Shown here piece by piece: positions 18,102-26,703 of a stretch of DNA of 64,000 bases (its first letter is position 1; every line of letters begins with the position of its first letter). Location: the IMG/VR virus record IMGVR_UViG_3300027985_001685, positions 1 through 64,000 of that record; one strand, written 5' to 3'. Origin of the DNA: a virus. Made by a program: the position numbers and the translations under genes. The notes below the pieces were generated by a model. That model was not told the origin of the DNA and did no database searches. It was given only the letters and a program-made list of their open reading frames with translations.

Positions 18102-19407
18102 TATGACCTACCATAAATTCTTCTCTAAAACATTCTGCCGTAGCTTTTGCTGCAGGCGATAATCGAGTAGAATATATTGAGTGAAATCCAATATCCCGAA
18201 GGTGGAGTAAAATCGCATCATAGAACGGTTTGTTGTCCAAATATCTAACAAAGTGATGGTCATCTCCTGCTAGAAGATCAATACTATTTAGGGCGTCAAA
18301 AAAATCTACTCCAAATCTTTCCTCTAGCCCTTTAGCATATATAATAGCTACAGCGTAGGCTTTTGCTGGCTGCGTTATTGCCTTGTTTAAATAGAAATAC
18401 TCAACTACATCTTTCTCAAAAAGTTCAGCTTTAGGAAAAACCTCTTCTTTTTTTTCATAATACCTATGTGTCCGATAACTAATTTCTCTTAGCCTTCTTA
18501 TTCTCTTAGGAAGAAACTGATTGTTGATTCTATCAATGAAATACCTTCCACCAAGACATTCGGTATTTGATCTGTGTTCAGCAGTACATGCATCTTTTTT
18601 CTTACACCCCTTACATATCTTTTGATCCACTTCTGCTAAATACTCTTTTTCATAATCGAGTAACTCTTTTAGAGAGTCTTTCCATACAAACAGTTCATAC
18701 CCATGAACATATACTATAGTTCCAAACTTACCATATGGAGAGATAAAGACATGGTCTTCTCTTGTTGATTTAGATTCTGTAGAATCAGGCTCTATAAGAT
18801 TGCTATTAACTACATTAAAAGGGAGATCTGAAGTTCTTGCCTTAGTTATCAATTTTCTATTGTAACCCCAGTACTCTTCCTGTGAAGGACAAATCTTTTG
18901 GTTGAACATTGTTCTAGTCATAGGCTTAACTTCAAGGTAGCTAATGCCAGTGAACTTTCTGGCTTGTTCTAACAATATCTCTGGGTCTGGCGTTTCTCTT
19001 GAATAGACTATAGTTACACCAATTGATCTTCCCGTTAAAGAAAGGCATCTCAACCTCGCATTTAATTCTTCAAAGTTATCTTTTTCAGGAATCCAACTAA
19101 AAGAAATATCGACATCTCTGCTAAATAGTAATGGAAAAGTTCGTTCTAAATTTGTAACTACAGAGATATTCTCGTCTGTAAAAAAGTTAGCTGTCTGATA
19201 AATCTCAAAAAGCTTTAAATGATCTAGCTCTGACAGTTCTCCGCCATACAAGTCTATGCCAGTTATGTGTCTATGGGCAGAGATTTCTCCTAGGCAATTA
19301 GCTAATTCATGCGGCTTAATTAAGGTTTGATCTGCTACCTTATTACCAAGGTAGCAGAAATTACAGTGTTTAGAACATTTATACGATGGAATTATACTTA
19401 CTTTCAT
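18070..19407 (-). CDS. Radical SAM enzyme with SPASM-like cysteine cluster
   Basis: The protein has 445 residues. Near the N-terminus lies the radical-SAM signature CxxxCxxC (C11, C15, C18, in CSKHCNFC), which binds the catalytic 4Fe-4S cluster. A GGE motif follows at 55-57 (LYGGELSE), which contacts S-adenosylmethionine in this family. At 265-284 there is a second cluster C-x2-C-x5-C-x9-C, as in SPASM/twitch auxiliary iron-sulphur domains of peptide-modifying enzymes. About 155 C-terminal residues are helical and unrecognised. The gene sits 2 bases after the tailspike stop and overlaps the thioredoxin-like gene. A protein- or peptide-modifying maturase for a tail component is inferred; no precursor peptide is visible. 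The ribosome site (AGGA) is very close to the ATG, suggesting coupled translation. Confidence 0.85.
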   Translation of the reverse strand: MKVSIIPSYKCSKHCNFCYLGNKVADQTLIKPHELANCLGEISAHRHITGIDLYGGELSELDHLKLFEIYQTANFFTDENISVVTNLERTFPLLFSRDVDISFSWIPEKDNFEELNARLRCLSLTGRSIGVTIVYSRETPDPEILLEQARKFTGISYLEVKPMTRTMFNQKICPSQEEYWGYNRKLITKARTSDLPFNVVNSNLIEPDSTESKSTREDHVFISPYGKFGTIVYVHGYELFVWKDSLKELLDYEKEYLAEVDQKICKGCKKKDACTAEHRSNTECLGGRYFIDRINNQFLPKRIRRLREISYRTHRYYEKKEEVFPKAELFEKDVVEYFYLNKAITQPAKAYAVAIIYAKGLEERFGVDFFDALNSIDLLAGDDHHFVRYLDNKPFYDAILLHLRDIGFHSIYSTRLSPAAKATAECFREEFMVGHNETTFPVKRL

Positions 19408-19409
19408 TC

Positions 19410-22109
19410 CTATGAGTATAAACTCATAGTCGCAAAAGATAAAGGAAAAATATTAAAAGCATCGAAATAAACATATCCACTATTGTTGCTTACTTCTATG
19501 TATGGTCTAATATATGTTGTTCCTGTAGTAAATCTCAAAATGTTTGATGAAGAGGAGACACCATATCTCATGCCTTGTTTTACAGTCCATGCGGTAGAGC
19601 AAGAGCTTGCATTTGAAATAAATCCACCATAGTTTGTCAGTCCAGTTTTACTAGAGTTGTAATTTAACGCTCCACAACTAAAGTAAGGAGATGTAGAAGA
19701 TGCTTTTACTGAAACATATCCTCCCACGCCCATTGCAGCAAAAACAGGAATATACTCTCTTAGAACCCAAATACCATTACCAGTAACTCTCCAATGGCCA
19801 TAACCTATTTGTGAATCTGTACTTTCAATGTACTCTAGGGTTCCAGACCCAGATATTCTAGACCAGCGATAAAACTCAGATTTTTTGTTTGTATGATCTA
19901 AAATATAGAAGTCATTACTTTCTCCTAATTTTCTAGTCTTTTCAACAAAAATATTTTCACCCGTAGATGCACTTATAATGTTATTTACTACAGTATTATA
20001 CTGAATCTCTCCACTAATAACAACTTCATCAGAGGTATTTAAAAATGAGAAACCATTAGTTAGGTTTTCCAAGATCAGTTCACCTATCAGGATGTTATTG
20101 CCATCAATCTCAGCTCCAGTAGTGAAGCCATCTATAATAAAAGACTTTAATGAATTAAGTCCGTTTAAGACAAGGCATGAAGCAGGAGGTGTTGCTGATG
20201 CTACTAGAATTGTAGATAAACCTTCTCCGACAAGAGAGACTGTTGATGGAACATTTATAGTGTTGCTTATCTCATAAGACCCAGACTTAATCAGGACGGT
20301 TCCACCCTTAGCGGAGATATGATCTATCGCTTGCTGGATTACTGCATCTGTTTGTCCATTATACGTTCCAAAAGAACTAATACCATCTCCAACTGTAATT
20401 GAAATAGATCCACCATCTGACCACCCAGATCCATTATAGGTTACTAGCTTCTTAAGTTGTGGATCATATCTTGTATATCCTTCCTCTGCTGTAAGTCCAG
20501 AAGCATCTCTAGGCAGAAACACGGTTCCTTTCTTAACATATGTCGCACCAGAGAAAAGAGCATTGTCGTCTTCTGTTTTACCAAAAATTGTTCCACCAGA
20601 AACCCTTAGATCACCGTTAACAACTGTGTTTCTAGTTAAACCTGTATCGGTATTTTTTGCTCCAGAGATTTCCAGTGAAGCATTAGTAAAGTTTTGAGTT
20701 AATGAACCTCTACCATATGAAGCAGTAAAATCTGACACCCTTTTGTATCTGGCCTCTGCTCCATCCTCATGTTTCCCAAAGATAACGGCGTAACTATCAT
20801 CTTCTATATTATAACAAGGAACTTCATCTGATGGACCAGTAAATTTAGACCCAACAACAAAATCACCTCTAAAGATATTGCTACCACTACCTGTATCTGT
20901 TGAATTATAACCACTCCTATGAAGATACATAGAGTGGTCATTTCCACTTATTTTAGAAACGCCGTAGTATGTTTGTCTATCCTCAATATCTCCTTCTCCA
21001 CGTAGATTCATAAGTTCTCCGTGGTTTATCATTCTAACAATACCATCGCCCATATGGGTATGGGTATAGAAATCTCTCATAAGAGAGGAAAGAAGGGATG
21101 CATAAGATGTACCAGAGACGACTACAAGATAGTTTCCATCGACATCTAGGGTTACGTCTGAAGCGAATTGAACAATAAATTCAAATCTTCTTTGTGGTTG
21201 AGAGGTTGCCGCCCTAAAAAGCACCGCCCCATCAATTGATTTTTTTGTTGACCAATCATAGATTTTAATTAAATTTAATGGAATTTCTTTTCCAACACCT
21301 GTTTCTGAGTCAGACTCTTCAAGGTCATATCCATCCTCATCAAAAAAGAAATCTGGAAGAGAGTATCTTTCTTCTCCAGAACCCAGTGATGACTGGGTGT
21401 TGCTTAGTGAAATATCTCCAATTTCACCATTCCTATCATAAGCTTTAGTAATGTATGGTAAGGATATTGTATAGATATTTTGAGTTGAATCATTTACAGA
21501 TACTGTAACAAATGGTCCACCAGTCACAGCCTGTGCGATAGATGGAATTGTATTAAATGTTGAAGATGCTCCAGATGATCCTTGACCAGAATAAACTGAC
21601 CTAAAAATAACTGTTCCACCTGTTGAAGGAGAATGTGTAATCAACTTTCTACTTGCTAGAAGATTCCCATTAATTGGTTGACCGATTTCAATTGTCCAAT
21701 CGCCCTCTTCTAGAATTTCTTCTTTTGTTTCTTTATAGCTTCCAGGAGTTACTGATCCATCTGTACTGGCAACAATTAGCCCATCATACCCATCTGTAAT
21801 GATAGGAATAAGATCTAACTCATGTTCGACCTTGTTCACCCCTAGTGTTTGAATATAGTTTTGACGAATAACATTCCCAAGGATAAATGGAGAGAGCAAA
21901 TCTCTGTTCCCTAGGTCCCTAGAAAAGTTGGAAAACCATCCATTTGTATGTCCAGCAGAATGACCAAAGGCATCACCAATTGTTGCCGACAAATAATCAA
22001 ATGCTTCTTCAGACTGAACATTCATTCCAGTAAGTTTCTCGTCAGTAGGTTTTTCGCCTACGCTAAAAGACACTTCTGATGGAATAAGATTCTTGAGTTT
22101 ATCTTCCAT
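19410..22109 (-). CDS. Tailspike/fibre with right-handed beta-helix domain
   Basis: The product has 899 residues and an AAAGGA site 8 bases before the ATG. Residues about 575-690 match the pectate-lyase/tailspike beta-helix start: TDAVIQQAIDHISAKGGTVL, then SGSYEISNTINVPS and VSLVGEG, a pattern typical of phage depolymerase spikes and fibres. The N-terminal region has a baseplate-binding character and a HTHMGDG/HGELMN stretch with HxH-type histidines, followed by a SMYLHRSGY-RGDFVVG segment. The last ~150 residues form a beta-sandwich with several Trp. Polysaccharide binding or cleavage is likely for the fold, but no catalytic residues can be assigned by eye. It is the gene directly upstream of the radical-SAM enzyme. 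Confidence 0.8.
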   Translation of the reverse strand: MEDKLKNLIPSEVSFSVGEKPTDEKLTGMNVQSEEAFDYLSATIGDAFGHSAGHTNGWFSNFSRDLGNRDLLSPFILGNVIRQNYIQTLGVNKVEHELDLIPIITDGYDGLIVASTDGSVTPGSYKETKEEILEEGDWTIEIGQPINGNLLASRKLITHSPSTGGTVIFRSVYSGQGSSGASSTFNTIPSIAQAVTGGPFVTVSVNDSTQNIYTISLPYITKAYDRNGEIGDISLSNTQSSLGSGEERYSLPDFFFDEDGYDLEESDSETGVGKEIPLNLIKIYDWSTKKSIDGAVLFRAATSQPQRRFEFIVQFASDVTLDVDGNYLVVVSGTSYASLLSSLMRDFYTHTHMGDGIVRMINHGELMNLRGEGDIEDRQTYYGVSKISGNDHSMYLHRSGYNSTDTGSGSNIFRGDFVVGSKFTGPSDEVPCYNIEDDSYAVIFGKHEDGAEARYKRVSDFTASYGRGSLTQNFTNASLEISGAKNTDTGLTRNTVVNGDLRVSGGTIFGKTEDDNALFSGATYVKKGTVFLPRDASGLTAEEGYTRYDPQLKKLVTYNGSGWSDGGSISITVGDGISSFGTYNGQTDAVIQQAIDHISAKGGTVLIKSGSYEISNTINVPSTVSLVGEGLSTILVASATPPASCLVLNGLNSLKSFIIDGFTTGAEIDGNNILIGELILENLTNGFSFLNTSDEVVISGEIQYNTVVNNIISASTGENIFVEKTRKLGESNDFYILDHTNKKSEFYRWSRISGSGTLEYIESTDSQIGYGHWRVTGNGIWVLREYIPVFAAMGVGGYVSVKASSTSPYFSCGALNYNSSKTGLTNYGGFISNASSCSTAWTVKQGMRYGVSSSSNILRFTTGTTYIRPYIEVSNNSGYVYFDAFNIFPLSFATMSLYS

Positions 22110-22121
22110 TATTTTATCCTT

Positions 22122-25100
22122 TTATACCACTTTTTGATAACTATAATAAATTGATATTTCACTTCCAGCAGGAAGAATGTAGGAGTCCCATTTTATTTTT
22201 GACAGGTCTCCTGTATTGTCTATCTTCCATGCTACGGCTTTTCTTCCATTAATTTTAAGATCTACAGTATAGCTTAAAACATTTCCATGCTCTAGGGTTA
22301 TTGTATCTGTATCTTCACTTGTAGTAAAGACCATACTATTTATACCAGGGTTAATTGAAATATAGGTGGCTCTTCCAATTTCAGAGCTACTGTAGTTTAC
22401 TAAAGGAATAGGTATTGTCCACTCTCCAATTTGTGTTTCTGCATACTTAACCTTGGTCGTCGCAATGGATGATTCAGTAATTACGCCGTTTGTTTCAGAT
22501 GTGGCTCTTGCTTGTATTGCCTTTGTACAGACAATAGAGTACCCTCTTAGGTTTGGGTCATAATTTGGCTCAGTGTCAGAAAATGGTTGAGGTAAACTTT
22601 GGTCAAAAATAACAACTTTGTTATTAATAGACGATGGTCTCAATACTTCATTTTGTCCTGACTCTTCATTATAATAACTTATAACTTTGTATACTCCGCC
22701 CGTTCTAGTTTCTGGGTCATAGGGAAGGTAAACATCGCCAAGATCATATATCCCAAATAAATAAATGTCCCCTGGCTCATCGGTAATCACCTCTGGACAG
22801 AAGATAATATTGTTTATTAACTCAGATGAGGTAGATCCTATCGCGCTATCATTTGCCACTCCAAGTCCACTGTCTGATTCTTCAAAAAGATCTATTTTAA
22901 GCGTCATATCTTCTGTACTAGAAGATGGATAGTAGGTAACCCTTGCTTCTCCAGAAAAATTAGTTATAGCTGTGCTAGAGCTTAGAGTTCCTCCAGATGT
23001 TCCAAGTAGAGTGAAGTCTACTTCTGCTAAAGGGACACTCTCTCCGTCAATATCAGTAACTCTAGCTATCAACTCTGCTGAACCTAATGTATTGATCTCA
23101 GAAACAGAAAACTCTATATCAATGGAAGAGGGGATTAGTTCTTTTCTAGATAAATAAAGAAAACCAGATGTTAGGTTGTTTTTATTTAAATTTAGATTAA
23201 AGTCTTTTCCTATCCATTCTCCCGATGAATTACTTGGCTCATATTCAATTCTTACACTTTTATTATAAGAACAATAAATCTTCATATATTGAGATGGAAT
23301 TTTTCCGTTAATGCCATCCCCAAATGAGATCTTCCCGTTATCTGAATTTAATGTATATACTGTGTCTTCTTGAGATGAATCTTTAAAGGAGTTTACACGT
23401 GTCCAACTAAGATCAAACTTATTTTCATTAGTATCGTATAGGTATAATTTAAAGTTATCCTTATCTAGATAGTTTTCAGTAGAATAATCTAGTACTGGAA
23501 ATTCTTCAATCACATACACTTGATTTGGTTCATCAGAAGTTTCATCAACAAAACTTAGGGTTGGAATATCTTCAACGTTAGGGTCTGAATCTAAAACCCC
23601 TTTAGACTCAATATAATTGTTATTAAATTCTATATGAGCTGGATAGTCATATGTAAAAGTTGCGTGTCCAATATATTTGAATTTATGTGAGACTAATACT
23701 TCAACAACACCAGTCTTATAGTTGATAGAATAGTCTCCCTCAGAGCTAATTCCATCTCCATACATAAAGTCACTATATAGACCTTCTCCATACCTCTCTG
23801 CTACAAACTTTTTACTTCTAAATACTTCACTATCAGTAAAAACAATAGGGTATTCACTAAGTGGAATCCTTGGAAGAGTAAAAGAAATCTTATATAAACC
23901 TTCTTCCACTTCCTCGTGATCTTTGATTTCGGGAATCCTCCAATTACTATATTTATTATTGTTGTTTGGCACGACGATAAATTCATACTTACTAGTGTCA
24001 ATATTGTCTGAGTTTGAAGAGTCTAGTTCCACTCCATTTTTTACGATACCAGAAAGTTTCCCTTTCTTTACAAAAGTTTTAGAGTTTATGGTCAACCCTG
24101 TTCTTTTGTCTATTTTTAATGTTGAAACATAAAATGGAACACCGACTTTAGGTTCATAAAGAAGGTATTGTTTTGATCTTCCGTCACTAGTCTGGAGTGT
24201 CTTAAGCGTAGAGACAACTGAGTCTGAACTGAACAAATAATATCTTTTATTTCTTACATAGTAAGATCCGCTATTTAATACTGGATACCAAGACTCACTG
24301 TCATTTACAATGAATCTTTTAATATCCTTTAATTTAATCGCATCTCCATGAGCAAAACCAGATCTTAAAAAATCTACTGGAACTTTTGCTGTAGACGGAT
24401 CCCATAAAGTAGGAATACTGCACTCATTATTTTGCATACCTTCTGATATCCACTCATCTTCATCCCAAGTAAAGCCTTCAGACTGACTAAAAAGTTCTGC
24501 TCTAGTAATATTTGTCTTAAAGGTAAAAACAGAGATGGCTACATCATACGAATCAGAGGAGGTGTCCTGTTGGTTGATAGAGAAAAAGGTGTATACTTCA
24601 GGATAGATTTCTTCTTCGGCTGAAGCGTATCCTATAATTATATCTCCAGTCCCAATAGTATTTGGCGGAATTATTCCATCAAAACGGGTGCTCGAAGAGG
24701 ACCTTATCTCTACTGGCTTTTCTTTTACCGAGATAACATCCTCAAAGTAAATACTTTTATATAAAACTGATGTTCCGTAGTAGATACCAGAGCCACTATT
24801 TGCTGTTGAGAAAACTACTTTTGGAGTTACTACTGATGTTGAATGAGATGCGATTAGATAATAAGAGCCATATGTTTTAGCATAGAAGTAAACCATACTT
24901 TGACACTTAACTATCTTTATTGAAGATGTCTTTACCGCATCAATACTAGATCTTGTTTGTTTTGTTACTTCACCATTTTCATATGAAGTTGCTTCAATAA
25001 TAAATCCATACTTATCATCATAGACCAGTTCTAACTGGTCATAGACAAAGCTGTTGTCATCATCATACATCTTTGCCTTTAGTAGAGTTACTCTTGATGA

Positions 25101-25385
25101 CATATACTGTAAGTGCGCTATATAAAAGTCTATCGCTAAACTAAAGGTTGATGGAAGGACTTCTGGAAGATAGACTGAGGATGTACTGCCATTAATTGTG
25201 CCGGTCTTACATAGAAGGCCATCAACTTTAAGTATCTGTTCAGCCGATCCGCTCACAGTCTTGACCAACAAGGTGTCTGTAGATAAATCATAGTTTACAG
25301 CATCTCTTAATAGGTTTTCACCAGTTAGTGCGAAAGGGATATTACCAGAATTTTTAGATCGTATTGGTGTAAAATTACTAATCAC
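22122..25385 (-). CDS. Large baseplate/fibre protein with LamG-like and Big_1-type Ig domains
   Basis: I choose the GTG at 25383-25385, 6 bases after a GGAG site and overlapping the upstream stop (TAATGTG), giving 1087 residues; a TTG four codons earlier is the alternative. The first ~220 residues resemble a concanavalin/LamG-like sandwich (LPSTFSLAIDFYIA, YGFIIEAT, KIVKCQSMVYFYAK). A RYGEGLYSDFMYGDG segment lies in the middle and is followed by a KTGVVEVLVSHKF strand. Around residues 760-835 there is a Big_1 (invasin/intimin-type) Ig domain, recognised by ARVTDIDGESVPLAEVDFTL and FSGEARVTYYPSS. It follows the tail-protein-I-like wedge genes, the usual place for the baseplate-to-fibre connector. 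Confidence 0.75.
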   Translation of the reverse strand: MISNFTPIRSKNSGNIPFALTGENLLRDAVNYDLSTDTLLVKTVSGSAEQILKVDGLLCKTGTINGSTSSVYLPEVLPSTFSLAIDFYIAHLQYMSSRVTLLKAKMYDDDNSFVYDQLELVYDDKYGFIIEATSYENGEVTKQTRSSIDAVKTSSIKIVKCQSMVYFYAKTYGSYYLIASHSTSVVTPKVVFSTANSGSGIYYGTSVLYKSIYFEDVISVKEKPVEIRSSSSTRFDGIIPPNTIGTGDIIIGYASAEEEIYPEVYTFFSINQQDTSSDSYDVAISVFTFKTNITRAELFSQSEGFTWDEDEWISEGMQNNECSIPTLWDPSTAKVPVDFLRSGFAHGDAIKLKDIKRFIVNDSESWYPVLNSGSYYVRNKRYYLFSSDSVVSTLKTLQTSDGRSKQYLLYEPKVGVPFYVSTLKIDKRTGLTINSKTFVKKGKLSGIVKNGVELDSSNSDNIDTSKYEFIVVPNNNNKYSNWRIPEIKDHEEVEEGLYKISFTLPRIPLSEYPIVFTDSEVFRSKKFVAERYGEGLYSDFMYGDGISSEGDYSINYKTGVVEVLVSHKFKYIGHATFTYDYPAHIEFNNNYIESKGVLDSDPNVEDIPTLSFVDETSDEPNQVYVIEEFPVLDYSTENYLDKDNFKLYLYDTNENKFDLSWTRVNSFKDSSQEDTVYTLNSDNGKISFGDGINGKIPSQYMKIYCSYNKSVRIEYEPSNSSGEWIGKDFNLNLNKNNLTSGFLYLSRKELIPSSIDIEFSVSEINTLGSAELIARVTDIDGESVPLAEVDFTLLGTSGGTLSSSTAITNFSGEARVTYYPSSSTEDMTLKIDLFEESDSGLGVANDSAIGSTSSELINNIIFCPEVITDEPGDIYLFGIYDLGDVYLPYDPETRTGGVYKVISYYNEESGQNEVLRPSSINNKVVIFDQSLPQPFSDTEPNYDPNLRGYSIVCTKAIQARATSETNGVITESSIATTKVKYAETQIGEWTIPIPLVNYSSSEIGRATYISINPGINSMVFTTSEDTDTITLEHGNVLSYTVDLKINGRKAVAWKIDNTGDLSKIKWDSYILPAGSEISIYYSYQKVV

Positions 25386-25386
25386 A

Positions 25387-26703
25387 TTAATCTCCAAAGC
25401 GTATGTCTTTTACACTAAAAAGCTCGCCTATATATTCTATAGTGTCAGCTGATGGTTGACCAGGAGCAGTTTTTTCTAGTGGAGACTCATATCTCTCAAG
25501 TTCAACCTCTTTATATAAGAACTCTTTAGATGAACTATCAAAAAACGAGTTTATTATAACATGAGAAGAGACCAATGTGTATGGAAATTCCATCCATGTG
25601 TAAGCAACCGTTCCTTCTCCAGAGGGGAGACTACTACAAATAATAGAACCATTACTGTAGTCTACATAATAAGAGCCAAGTGTATTCCCAACATTCGCCT
25701 CATCTACTTCTAGGTAGAAAACTCCTGTCTCAGAGAAAGAGAGTGTTCCCTCTTTTATTCTTCCATTTATTGATTCTTCTAATGAAAATGATTTGCATCC
25801 AGGTATAGTCTCTCCAGAAACTAGATGGTCTGAAGTTTGCTTTTTTAAACTTATAGATCGCCTGTTGTCTCTTGAATCAGTGAGGTCTTCTGCCTCAAAA
25901 TATTGACTTTGATTAATTTGTTCAACTAAGTCTTTTAGAAAAATAGCATCTTTTCTCAAATCAATATATCTATCTATTCTGTAGTTGTCTTTATTTAAGT
26001 AGTCACGATATAGGACCAACTTAGACGCTGTAACCTCAACCCGTGGATTTTTAGGTTCAACTTTAATGGTCGAAGTAAAAGTAAAAGACTCTTCAAGTCC
26101 GCTTTCTTTTACCTCAATTAGATTATTTTTGTTCTGTGTTATTGTGTAGAGTTTAGAGTCGACAACTAGGCCTAAACCAGTTAAGGTATTATCTTCTGGT
26201 TTAAATGATATATTGATCGACTCATTTAAGACGTTACTCAGATCTCCATCAATAGTAATTGAGTTTTCAGTATTAGCAATGATATTGTAGCTACTTCCTG
26301 CAACATCTACTGTAAACCCAATAAGTGACTCGCTAATCAAGTCACCATTTAAGATAGATATGCTATCTCCAGAGGCTATAACATTTACTCCATCAACAAT
26401 GTAGTCCAATATATAAGTTACCGATATTGTCCTACTACTGTATAAAGAACAGTAGCTTTTTTCTAAATTAAAAATTGACTTAATATTGATTCTCAAAACA
26501 TCTTCTTGAGATAGTCCTAGTTCTCTATTAATGGCATTAATTAATCCAGTATATGTGGACGATCCTCTATTTAAAAAAGTATCCAATAATCTTTCTGAGT
26601 AAGAAGGAAGTGTCTCTCCTGGTAGCCTGTCTACATTATATGGAACACCTATCTCATCTAGGTTTGATCTGACTGTAGTGGTTGTTGGAGTATAAGTTGT
26701 CAT
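25387..26703 (-). CDS. Baseplate wedge protein, tail-protein-I/gp53-like (second copy)
   Basis: The 438-residue protein starts in an ATGA overlap with the preceding wedge gene. Its N-terminus has RLPGETLPSYSERLLDTF followed by SSTYTGLINAINRELGL, the helix-turn pattern found at the start of many phage baseplate wedge and tail-I family proteins. The middle is beta-rich (ITIDGDLSNV, KLVLYRDYL) with small Ig-like strands, and a final segment has YYVDYSNGSIICSSLP and VAYTWMEFPY, a strand pair repeated across these peripheral proteins. It probably links the J-like wedge to the fibres. Exact T4 equivalence cannot be set from sequence alone. Confidence 0.7.
   Translation of the reverse strand: MTTYTPTTTTVRSNLDEIGVPYNVDRLPGETLPSYSERLLDTFLNRGSSTYTGLINAINRELGLSQEDVLRINIKSIFNLEKSYCSLYSSRTISVTYILDYIVDGVNVIASGDSISILNGDLISESLIGFTVDVAGSSYNIIANTENSITIDGDLSNVLNESINISFKPEDNTLTGLGLVVDSKLYTITQNKNNLIEVKESGLEESFTFTSTIKVEPKNPRVEVTASKLVLYRDYLNKDNYRIDRYIDLRKDAIFLKDLVEQINQSQYFEAEDLTDSRDNRRSISLKKQTSDHLVSGETIPGCKSFSLEESINGRIKEGTLSFSETGVFYLEVDEANVGNTLGSYYVDYSNGSIICSSLPSGEGTVAYTWMEFPYTLVSSHVIINSFFDSSSKEFLYKEVELERYESPLEKTAPGQPSADTIEYIGELFSVKDIRFGD

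Noticed and set aside
18070-19407. Assigning the radical-SAM protein to QueE/deazaguanine DNA modification
   Set aside because: It is longer than QueE, has a C-terminal SPASM-like cluster, and no other queuosine-pathway gene lies in the window.
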